Assembly: GCA_903889815.1 (NCBI GenBank)
Contig: CAISYX010000228.1
Coordinates: forward strand, 1-5,608
Source: an uncultured Gammaproteobacteria bacterium
GTDB lineage: Bacteria; Pseudomonadota; Gammaproteobacteria; Pseudomonadales; Pseudohongiellaceae
DNA length: 5,608 bases
Direction of reading: 5' to 3'
Shown: piece by piece, positions 1 through 5,581 of the stretch
How the letters are laid out: each line of letters starts with the position of its first letter
Position numbering within the stretch: the first letter of the stretch is position 1
Notes under the pieces: generated by a model
The model's input: only the letters and a program-made list of their open reading frames with translations
Databases searched by the model: none
Told to the model about the DNA's origin: nothing
Translations under genes and position numbers: made by a program

Positions 1-278
1 ATGGACCCGAAGAGCTTGCCTTCTTCGCCGGCATTCACGGAGATCGCAATACGCAGATCCTTCAGCTTGGCTGCGCGAGTCTGGGCTACGGCCACTTTCT
101 CGTTGTGCGCTGCCAGCAGTTCTGCGCGACGGGCCTCGAAGCTCTCGAGATTCGTACGGGTTGCCGGGATGGCCTTGCCAGTGGGGAACAGGAAGTTGCG
201 GGCATAGCCTGCCTTCACTGACGCCTTGTCACCAACAGCACCGAGCTTGCCTACTTTTTCCAACAGAATGACGTTCAT
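1..278 (-). CDS. rplI: 50S ribosomal protein L9, N-terminal part (cut by window edge)
   Basis: L9 is an elongated protein of the large ribosomal subunit that binds 23S rRNA near the base of the L1 stalk and helps keep reading frame. The 92 visible residues start MNVILLEKVGKLGAVGD and continue with the family motif around KAGYARNFLFP at residues 22-32. This is the classic L9 N-terminal RNA-binding domain; the helical linker (about 41-75) and the start of the C-terminal domain (VNAGEEGKLFGS) follow. The family is usually about 148 residues, so roughly the last third lies beyond the left edge. The start is supported by GAGGA (286-290) seven bases upstream and by the exact family N-terminus. It lies 61 nt downstream of the membrane protein gene and is probably the fourth gene of the rpsF operon. 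No frameshift is seen. Confidence 0.97.
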   Translation of the reverse strand, partial: MNVILLEKVGKLGAVGDKASVKAGYARNFLFPTGKAIPATRTNLESFEARRAELLAAHNEKVAVAQTRAAKLKDLRIAISVNAGEEGKLFGS

Positions 279-339
279 TTTTGTTTCCTCATCAAATCTT
301 GCAAATATTCCGATTCCCGCCCTGATCCTGCCTGTGGCC

Positions 340-1179
340 TTACACCTTCGGCGGCACGCGGGACCGGAAATCCACCCAACTGTCAGCAATCGCTGCCAGC
401 ACCAGAATTTGTGTCATTACGGGGCTCATCATTGCCACGTAGAAAATAGCCATTACTGCGACTGGCCACTTCTTCAATCCAGCGATTCCGTGCACCAGCG
501 CCACGCCAGCGATCAGCAGTGGCAGCACAAACAGAATCGAGAAGGGCTGCAGCTGGACTGGACCCAGCGTCGTCAGCACGAACACGGAACACAGAATCGC
601 ACTGGTCTTCCAGCTCAGGCGCAGTTGATGAAACTCCTGCCTGAATCCTCCCGGGTTGTACAAGGCGGCCTGCCAGTACCTTGCGAGCATCAAGACTGTC
701 ACTGCCAGCAGCATCAGCATCATGCCGTAAAACATCTGCAGCAATTGCTGCATCTGATCTTCAGGCAGGACGTTCACCTGATCCTGCAATTCGGGGTTTG
801 CCATGACGAGCGCGATCTGCTGCTGCATCAATTCAACAAAACCAGGCTGGACGACAAGCGCCAGCTGTGCGCCAATGCCGACGCCGATGGCTGACAGCAA
901 TGCGAACTCCCACGAACCAAAGCTCCGCAGCACACCTGCCAGCAAGGTACCGCCCAGCAAGGTCAGCAGTGGAATCATTTCACCCGCGACCGCCCAGCCT
1001 GCTGCCGGCAAAACAGCCCACGCCAATACAATCAGCGCTTCAGACTTCCCGTGTCGAAGACACACGAGCGCCACGATCGGGGCGCTCAGGAAGTTGAGCA
1101 AGGGCAGAATTCCAAGAAGCGTCGCCGCCAGTATTGCCTGGCGACGGCCTGACATCGCGAACCCGGCCAGAGCTTTCAT
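340..1179 (-). CDS. Multi-pass inner-membrane protein of unknown function, DUF2232/YybS-like, between rpsR and rplI
   Basis: The protein has 279 residues and is strongly hydrophobic. I estimate about seven or eight membrane segments, near residues 15-40, 47-65, 68-84, 91-110, 148-167, 192-208, 213-234 and 238-262. A polar stretch (about 111-147, rich in Q and E) separates the two halves. A second polar stretch at 168-191, containing ARYWQAALYNPGGFRQEFHQ, is the most family-like part. Its position matches the uncharacterised membrane protein found between rpsR and rplI in Pseudomonas. From memory that protein belongs to the DUF2232/YybS-like group, which resembles small-molecule transport components, but I could not confirm this by search. 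There is no signal peptide, ATPase motif or catalytic motif. The ATG at 1179 has GGAG (1186-1189) six bases upstream; a second Met at residue 9 is less well placed. Function should be left open. Confidence 0.85.
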   Translation of the reverse strand: MKALAGFAMSGRRQAILAATLLGILPLLNFLSAPIVALVCLRHGKSEALIVLAWAVLPAAGWAVAGEMIPLLTLLGGTLLAGVLRSFGSWEFALLSAIGVGIGAQLALVVQPGFVELMQQQIALVMANPELQDQVNVLPEDQMQQLLQMFYGMMLMLLAVTVLMLARYWQAALYNPGGFRQEFHQLRLSWKTSAILCSVFVLTTLGPVQLQPFSILFVLPLLIAGVALVHGIAGLKKWPVAVMAIFYVAMMSPVMTQILVLAAIADSWVDFRSRVPPKV

Positions 1180-1207
1180 ACTCTTCTCCGTCTTGCTCCA
1201 GTACAGC

Positions 1208-1236
1208 GGTCAAAGGCCGGCTCGCAGCCCTCGACC
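1208..1236 (-). other. Intercistronic RNA hairpin between rpsR and the membrane protein gene
   Basis: Read on the minus strand, GGTCGAGGGC (1236-1227) can pair with GCCTTTGACC (1217-1208) over ten base pairs, two of them G-U, around a 9-nt loop. The G-U pairs become A-C mismatches on the plus strand, so the structure favours the sense transcript. The T-run lies before the stem rather than after it, so this is not a normal intrinsic terminator. It may lower or separate expression of the downstream membrane protein gene, or mark an RNA processing site; this is inference from folding by eye. Confidence 0.4.
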
Positions 1237-1247
1237 AAAAAGTGGAA

Positions 1248-1478
1248 TCAGGCGGTGTGGCTGTCAGTGTAAGGAATCAGAGCCAGATGACGCGCACGCT
1301 TTACCGCTGTCGCCAGTTGACGCTGATAACGCGCCTTGGTGCCAGTGATGCGGCTCGGAACAATCTTGCCTGTTTCAGACACATACGCCTTCAGCGTTTC
1401 GATGTCTTTGTAATCGATCTCGATGGTGCCTTCTGCAGTGAATTTGCAGAACTTGCGACGGCGGAAAAAACGGGCCAT
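1248..1478 (-). CDS. rpsR: 30S ribosomal protein S18
   Basis: S18 binds 16S rRNA on the platform of the small subunit as a heterodimer with S6. The 76-residue product begins MARFFRRRKFCKFTAEG and contains KIVPSRITGTKARYQRQL (about 38-55) followed by KRARHLALIPY, all diagnostic for S18. The length matches the 75-residue E. coli protein. An ATG six bases upstream (1484) would add Met-Thr, but it sits one base from the AGGA sequence, whereas the ATG at 1478 is seven bases from it and gives the family N-terminus, so 1478 is preferred. The gene lies 58 nt after rpsF with no priB between them, unlike the enteric order. One cysteine (C11) is present and there is no zinc-binding CxxC pair. Confidence 0.98.
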   Translation of the reverse strand: MARFFRRRKFCKFTAEGTIEIDYKDIETLKAYVSETGKIVPSRITGTKARYQRQLATAVKRARHLALIPYTDSHTA

Positions 1479-1536
1479 GGTCATATCCTTTCAATAAATT
1501 CGGTTGAGGGTCAGATCAGGTCTGAGGCGTTGCCAA

Positions 1537-2019
1537 TCAATCCTTGGAATCTTCCGCATCCAGATCATCGGCGTCTTCAAAACCGTCGAATTCCTCTGCT
1601 GCATCTTCTTCACCTTCCGCAGTGCCGGCTTCACGCGCTGCCGCGTCTTCTTCCAGCTTGCGCTTCTGCTCCGCACGGGCACGACGTTCACGGCTCTCGC
1701 GCTCGCCTTTCAGAATCAAGGATTCCTCAATGACGGGACCGCTCATCTTCATGACGAGGTTGCGCAGGATGGCATCGTTGTATCGGAACAGAGTGGTGAT
1801 TTCTTCCAGAATGGCGCTGCCACATTCGATATTCATCAGAATGTAGTGAGCCTTGTGGATCTTGTTGATTGGGTAAGCGAGCTGGCGACGGCCCCAGTCT
1901 TCAAGACGGTGGATGGTTCCGCCACTGTCCTTGATCATCTGGGTGTAGCGTTCGACCATGACCGGTACCTGGTCGGATTGATCAGGATGTACCAGAAATA
2001 CAACTTCGTAATGTCTCAT
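1537..2019 (-). CDS. rpsF: 30S ribosomal protein S6 with long acidic C-terminal tail
   Basis: S6 pairs with S18 and binds the central domain of 16S rRNA. The N-terminus MRHYEVVFLVHPDQSDQV, then GGTIHRLEDWGRRQLAYPI (33-51) and HYILMNIEC (58-66), are standard for the ferredoxin-like S6 fold, which ends near residue 98. A basic stretch (about 105-121) and an acidic tail follow: 19 of the last 40 residues are Asp or Glu, ending EDSKD. The total of 160 residues exceeds the 131-135 of E. coli S6, and the extra length is in the tail. In E. coli, RimK adds glutamates to the S6 C-terminus; the encoded tail here is acidic already and ends in Lys-Asp. The start at 2019 has AAGGAG (2025-2030) five bases upstream and the family N-terminus. 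An in-frame ATG at 2154 would reach into the promoter and is rejected. Confidence 0.98.
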   Translation of the reverse strand: MRHYEVVFLVHPDQSDQVPVMVERYTQMIKDSGGTIHRLEDWGRRQLAYPINKIHKAHYILMNIECGSAILEEITTLFRYNDAILRNLVMKMSGPVIEESLILKGERESRERRARAEQKRKLEEDAAAREAGTAEGEEDAAEEFDGFEDADDLDAEDSKD

Positions 2020-2025
2020 AGAGAC
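2013..2025 (-). promoter_or_regulatory. Small hairpin over the rpsF start codon
   Basis: On the minus strand GTCTC (2025-2021) and GAGAC (2017-2013) are perfect complements separated by TAT, which places the A and T of the rpsF ATG in the loop and its G in the stem. It uses bases 2022-2025, which also belong to the downstream arm of the leader hairpin at 2022-2043, so the two structures exclude each other. Function is inferred; a five-pair stem with a three-base loop is weak on its own. Confidence 0.35.
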
Positions 2026-2043
2026 TCCTTTCGGATTGAGTCT
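2022..2043 (-). promoter_or_regulatory. Putative S6:S18 autoregulatory element in the rpsF leader
   Basis: On the minus strand AGACTC (2043-2038) pairs with GAGTCT (2027-2022) around the 10-nt loop AATCCGAAAG. The loop shows CCG, and the Shine-Dalgarno AAGGAG (2030-2025) is half in the loop and half in the stem. This agrees in position and general form with the S6:S18-binding mRNA motif known in bacterial rpsF leaders, where an exposed CCG mimics the 16S rRNA site and binding represses translation. A competing pairing, TCGGA (2048-2044) with TCCGA (2035-2031), would bury the CCG and free the Shine-Dalgarno. The match to the known motif is by eye, not by covariance search. Confidence 0.6.
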
Positions 2044-2094
2044 TCCGACAAACAGCAGGTTGAGAGCCTGAAGCGCGGTAAGACAAGGAGTTAA

Positions 2095-2108
2095 GGGGGA
2101 GTTCCCCC
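2095..2108 (-). other. G5/C5 hairpin near the 5' end of the rpsF leader
   Basis: GGGGG and CCCCC flank a four-base spacer (AACT on the minus strand), giving a short very stable stem about 11 nt after the predicted transcription start. The bases after it, TTAACTCC, are not a T-run, so it is unlikely to terminate transcription, although a weak pause or attenuator is possible. A role in protecting the 5' end of the mRNA is another guess. No terminator for rlmB is otherwise evident in this gap. Confidence 0.4.
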
Positions 2109-2125
2109 GAAAATAAAGAGCGGGC

Positions 2126-2154
2126 ATTCTAGAGAACGGCTGGTGAACATGCAA
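2126..2154 (-). promoter_or_regulatory. Sigma70-type promoter of the rpsF operon
   Basis: On the minus strand, TTGCAT (2154-2149) and TAGAAT (2131-2126) are separated by exactly 17 nt. The -10 box matches five of six consensus bases, the -35 box three of six. The predicted start is near 2119, giving a leader of about 100 nt. The stretch after the -10 box, GCCCGC, is GC-rich, as in promoters of ribosomal genes under stringent (ppGpp/DksA) control; that regulation is inferred. The promoter begins just after the rlmB stop codon, so the ribosomal-protein genes can be expressed apart from rnr-rlmB. Confidence 0.65.
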
Positions 2155-2161
2155 TCAGTAT

Positions 2162-2935
2162 TTAGGCACCCGCCCCCAGCCCCGCCCGTTGTCTCACGGC
2201 TTCGAACAGGCACAGTCCGGTTGCCACCGAAACATTGAGACTGCTCAGTGCGCCGGCCATGGGGATGGACATCAGGTAGTCGCAGTGTTCACGAGTCAGG
2301 CGCCGCAGGCCCTTGCCTTCCGAGCCCATGACGATGGCGATCGGCACGCGCAGGTCGGTTTCGTACAGGGTGCTTTGCGCCTCGCCTGCTGCACCGGCAA
2401 TCCAGATGCCACGTTCCTGCAGTGATTCGAGCGTGCGGCTTAGATTGGTGACCGCTACGAAGGCAATGGTCTCGGCGGCGCCACAGGCGACTTTGCGTAC
2501 CGTCATGTTGAGCTGGGCGGAACGGTCCTTCGGGACGATGACGGCGTGAACACCCGCCGCATCAGCGGTGCGCAGACAGGCGCCGAGGTTGTGGGGGTCG
2601 GTCACTTCATCCAGCACCAACAGCAGCGCAGGGGTGCTCAGGGAATCCAGCAGGGCATCCAGACCGCGCTCGTCGAGCACACTGCCGCCCAAGCGGCACA
2701 AGGCCATGACGCCCTGGTGCACTGCGCCCGGATGCAGATTTTTGAGGCGCCGCTCAAATTCCCGGCGCTCCAGCGCCTGCATGGAGACTCCTGCAGTCGC
2801 GGCAAGGGCCTTCAGTTCATTGAAGCGCTTGTCTTCGCGGTCGGCCTGCAACAACAACTCAAGCACATCCTCAGGATGCTGCTTCAACAGCTCAGTGACG
2901 GCATGCAGTCCGTACATCCATTCCCTGGCGCTCAC
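2162..2935 (-). CDS. rlmB: 23S rRNA (guanosine-2'-O-)-methyltransferase RlmB, SpoU family
   Basis: RlmB uses S-adenosylmethionine to methylate the 2'-hydroxyl of a guanosine in domain V of 23S rRNA (G2251 in E. coli). The 257-residue product has an N-terminal substrate-binding domain (about 5-80, starting with MYGLHAV) and a C-terminal SPOUT knot domain. Motif 1 is DEVTDPHNLGACLRTADAAG (109-128, with N116 and R122), motif 2 is MGSEGKGL (203-210, with E206) and motif 3 is IPMAGALSSLNVSVATG (224-240). The start is a GTG; from memory it aligns with Pseudomonas RlmB N-termini, and AGGG lies seven bases upstream inside the end of rnr. A Met at residue 7 is an alternative start but would shorten the conserved N-terminus. 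The gene begins 4 nt after the rnr stop, which suggests translational coupling. All motifs are intact. Confidence 0.96.
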   Translation of the reverse strand: MSAREWMYGLHAVTELLKQHPEDVLELLLQADREDKRFNELKALAATAGVSMQALERREFERRLKNLHPGAVHQGVMALCRLGGSVLDERGLDALLDSLSTPALLLVLDEVTDPHNLGACLRTADAAGVHAVIVPKDRSAQLNMTVRKVACGAAETIAFVAVTNLSRTLESLQERGIWIAGAAGEAQSTLYETDLRVPIAIVMGSEGKGLRRLTREHCDYLMSIPMAGALSSLNVSVATGLCLFEAVRQRAGLGAGA

Positions 2936-2939
2936 TGCC

Positions 2940-5450
2940 TTACCCTGCCTTGCGCTTGCGGCGACCCGCGACTTTGACTTCCAGAGCGGCCGATTTGTCT
3001 TTGACAGGCGCCGTCACAAGGCCCGCAGCAAGCTTTTCGCGCAGACTCATCTCCGAGGAACCGGTTTTCGCGCCCTTGCCGCGGGGCTTGCTCTTGCCTT
3101 TGCGAGCTTGAGATACGGACGCCTTGCCTGCCCGCTTTCCGGTAACAGGCGCACCGTCCACGGGCGCACCGGGGTTGCCACCCGCAGGGAGCCCGTCTGC
3201 CATTCCCAGATCAATCTTGCGATCGTCCAGATCGACACGCACCACCTTCACACGGACAACTCCTCCGAGATGATACGTCACGCCGCTGCGCTCGCCGCGC
3301 AGCAGGTGCCGGACCGGGTCGAACTGATAGTAATCGTTCTTCAGCGCCGTGATGTGGACAAGTCCTTCCACATAGATGTCGCTCAGTTCCACGAACAGGC
3401 CAAAGGCCGTGACGCTGCTGATCGTGCCGTTGAACTCTTCGCCGACGCGGTCCTGGATGTATTCACACTTGAGCCAGTCCACAACGTCATAACTTGCTGC
3501 ATCGGCGCGGCGCTCAGTCATGGAGCAGGTTTCACCAAAGCTCTGCATGTGCTTGAGCTCGTAGGGATAGATCTGCTTGCGCGCCAGCGAGCCCGCGCCC
3601 GGCACCTTGCGCACGTGCAAAGTCTGCTGCGGGTGACGGATCAGGAAGCGCAGCGCGCGGTGCACCAGCAAGTCGGGATAGCGCCGGATCGGCGATGTGA
3701 AATGGGTGTAGGCCGTGAAGCCAAGACCGAAGTGCCCGATGTTCTCGGGCTGGTAAACCGCCTGCAGCAGGGAACGGATCAGCACCGTCTGGATCAGATG
3801 CGCATCAGGCCGGTCGGCGATCTTGAGCAGCACGCGCTGGTAGTCTTTCGGCTCAGGCCTGGCGGAGCGGGTCAGTTGAATGCCCATCTCCTTCAGGAAG
3901 GCCTTGAGGTTATCAAGCTTGTCCATGTTCGGGCCGTCGTGCACCCGATACAGGACTGGCAGCGACGATTTGGACAGGAACTGGGCCGTGCAGACGTTGG
4001 CCACCAGCATGCACTCTTCAATCAAGCGATGGGCTTCATTGCGCACCACTGGCACGATGGAGCTGATCTTGCGTGTTTCGCCAAATACGATCCGTGTTTC
4101 GGTGCTGATGAAGTCCAGTGCCCCTGCCTGCTGTCGCAGCTTTGCAAGGCGCTTGTAAACGGTGTAAAGCGTTTCCAGGGCTGGCACCAGCGCAGCGTAT
4201 TTCGCTCGCAGCCGCTCTCTGGAACGCACCCGCATGTCAGTTTCCGGCTCTTCGAGAATATCGGCCACTTCGTTGTAGGTCATGCGCGCATGGGAGTGGA
4301 TGACGCCTTCATAGAAGTCGTAATCCAGCACCTGACCGAGCTTGTTCATGTTCATCTCACAGACCATGACCAGTCGATCCACCTGCGGCTTCAGCGAGCA
4401 CAGACCATTGGAGAGCTCCTCCGGCAGCATGGGGATCACATGGCCCGGAAAGTACACCGAGTTGCCCCGGTTGATGGCCTCTTCATCCAGTGCAGAGTGC
4501 ACGGCAACATAATGCGACACATCGGCAATCGCCACATACAGCCGGCAACCGCCATCACTCTCAGGCGAGCAATAAACGGCATCGTCGAAGTCTTTGGCAT
4601 CCTCTCCGTCAATGGTGACAAATGGCAATGCGCGCAGATCAACGCGGTGGGCCGAATCGGACTCCGGCACTGTTTCGGGAATCACCTGCAATTCTTCCAG
4701 CACGGCACTGGGCCAGACATGAGGAATTTCATGACTGCGCACGGCCACATCTATTTCCATGCCTTGCTTCATGTGATCGCCGAGTATTTCGACCACGGAG
4801 CCCACGGCCTTGCGGCGCTGAGTCGGATAGGCGGTGATTTCCGCCACTACGAACTGGCCGTCCTGGGCTCCCCTGTTCTCTTTCTCGGGAATCATGATCT
4901 CATGGCTGTTGCGGCGATTGTCCGGAACGACAACCCCGAAGCCTGCTTCATAGTAGTAACGCCCAACGATCTGCCGTGAGCGGCGCTCAAGCACCTCCAC
5001 GATCATGCCTTCCTTGCGGCCACGCCGGTCCACGCCGGACACTCGCGCCAGCACGATGTCGCCATCAAATACTTTCTGCATCTCGGTCGCAGGCAGCACC
5101 AGGTCGCCGGAACCATCCACGGGAATGAAGAAGCCGTAGCCGTCCTTGTTGCCCTGCACCCTGCCCTTGGTCAGTTCCATGCGATTGACCAGGCCATAAA
5201 CGCCGCGGCGATTGCTGATGAGCTGCCCGTCCCGCGTCATGGCTATCAACCGGCGCCGCAGCGCTTCAGTCTGGTCATGGGATTCGAGGCTCAGGTGCTC
5301 GCAGAGCGCCTCGTAGCTCACCGGTTCGCCGGTCTGCTCCAGGTATTCGAGGATGTATTCACGACTGGGGATTGGATTCTCGTAGTTTTCCGCTTCCCGA
5401 CTTGCGAAGGGGTCATTGACGCTGTCTGTTTCGATCGGTTTCTTAGCCAT
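2940..5450 (-). CDS. rnr: Ribonuclease R (3'-5' exoribonuclease, RNB family)
   Basis: RNase R degrades RNA processively from the 3' end, including structured rRNA and mRNA, and works with tmRNA-SmpB on defective messages. The 836-residue product (E. coli: 813) has a winged-helix N-terminus (about 30-88, starting ENPIPSREYILEYL), two cold-shock/OB domains (about 95-150 and 165-250), the RNB core (about 268-600) and an S1 domain (about 668-752). The catalytic motif TIDGEDAKDFDDAVY (279-293) keeps the metal-binding aspartates D281, D287, D289 and D290. The signature GFTAYTHFTSPIRRYPDLLV (577-596) is complete. Residues 770-836 form a Lys/Arg/Gly-rich tail typical of RNase R and absent from RNase II. 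The frame stays open to 5570, but the family N-terminus and the promoter signals favour the ATG at 5450, although its AGGA is only one base away. It heads the rnr-rlmB unit. Confidence 0.96.
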   Translation of the reverse strand: MAKKPIETDSVNDPFASREAENYENPIPSREYILEYLEQTGEPVSYEALCEHLSLESHDQTEALRRRLIAMTRDGQLISNRRGVYGLVNRMELTKGRVQGNKDGYGFFIPVDGSGDLVLPATEMQKVFDGDIVLARVSGVDRRGRKEGMIVEVLERRSRQIVGRYYYEAGFGVVVPDNRRNSHEIMIPEKENRGAQDGQFVVAEITAYPTQRRKAVGSVVEILGDHMKQGMEIDVAVRSHEIPHVWPSAVLEELQVIPETVPESDSAHRVDLRALPFVTIDGEDAKDFDDAVYCSPESDGGCRLYVAIADVSHYVAVHSALDEEAINRGNSVYFPGHVIPMLPEELSNGLCSLKPQVDRLVMVCEMNMNKLGQVLDYDFYEGVIHSHARMTYNEVADILEEPETDMRVRSRERLRAKYAALVPALETLYTVYKRLAKLRQQAGALDFISTETRIVFGETRKISSIVPVVRNEAHRLIEECMLVANVCTAQFLSKSSLPVLYRVHDGPNMDKLDNLKAFLKEMGIQLTRSARPEPKDYQRVLLKIADRPDAHLIQTVLIRSLLQAVYQPENIGHFGLGFTAYTHFTSPIRRYPDLLVHRALRFLIRHPQQTLHVRKVPGAGSLARKQIYPYELKHMQSFGETCSMTERRADAASYDVVDWLKCEYIQDRVGEEFNGTISSVTAFGLFVELSDIYVEGLVHITALKNDYYQFDPVRHLLRGERSGVTYHLGGVVRVKVVRVDLDDRKIDLGMADGLPAGGNPGAPVDGAPVTGKRAGKASVSQARKGKSKPRGKGAKTGSSEMSLREKLAAGLVTAPVKDKSAALEVKVAGRRKRKAG

Positions 5451-5480
5451 ATCCTGCCATGTGTTAGTAAGCTGGCGGCC

Positions 5481-5486
5481 AGTATA
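5481..5486 (-). promoter_or_regulatory. Possible -10 box of the rnr promoter
   Basis: TATACT on the minus strand matches five of six bases of the -10 consensus and lies 30 nt upstream of the chosen rnr start, giving a very short leader. No good -35 box is found 16-18 nt upstream (GGGTAA at 17 nt), so the promoter may be weak or need an activator. It is the only plausible leftward promoter I see between tRNA-Leu and rnr. Confidence 0.4.
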
Positions 5487-5529
5487 CACGGGTGCCACAG
5501 CCATTACCCTGAGAAATCTCGCTTGGGAA

Positions 5530-5558
5530 TTGACAGACGCTTTTCGCGCGGCTAAAGT
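5530..5558 (+). promoter_or_regulatory. Sigma70 promoter of tRNA-Leu
   Basis: A perfect TTGACA (5530-5535), a 17-nt spacer and TAAAGT (5553-5558, four of six matches) precede the tRNA gene. The predicted start near 5565 gives a short 5' leader of about 17 nt for RNase P to remove. The GC-rich stretch GCGCGCC (5559-5565) between the -10 box and the start is typical of stable-RNA promoters under stringent control. Confidence 0.75.
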
Positions 5559-5581
5559 GCGCGCCTGCATTATCTCCTCCT

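Noticed and set aside
226..894. A 222-codon open frame on the plus strand opposite the membrane protein gene
   Set aside because: The translation is His/Gln-rich and low in structure, as expected from the complement of a hydrophobic protein gene, and no promoter or Shine-Dalgarno supports it.
1511..1525. A short inverted repeat (TCAGA and TCTGA) between rpsF and rpsR
   Set aside because: Only five pairs with a five-base loop, no T-run and no known motif; likely chance.
1504..2094. A 196-codon open frame on the plus strand opposite rpsF
   Set aside because: It runs opposite the S6 gene and its leader, and its sequence shows no known family; the S6 reading is certain.
2094..2110. An intrinsic terminator for rlmB at the G5/C5 hairpin
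   Set aside because: No T-run follows the stem on the minus strand, and the hairpin lies downstream of the predicted rpsF promoter.
2568..4979. An 803-codon open frame on the plus strand opposite rnr and the start of rlmB
   Set aside because: It is antisense to clear, fully conserved rnr and rlmB coding sequence, its translation is rich in His, Arg, Gln and Ala with no recognisable domain, and it has no supporting start signals. It is best explained by codon bias in the real genes.
5511..5520. GAGAAATCTC inverted repeat between the divergent promoters, as a possible operator
   Set aside because: Arms of four bases are too short to support a regulator site without a second copy, and none was seen nearby.
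5451..5570. A 40-residue N-terminal extension of RNase R starting at 5570
   Set aside because: The extra residues do not resemble RNase R N-termini, cover the tRNA-Leu promoter and the likely rnr -10 box, and lack a suitable ribosome binding site.
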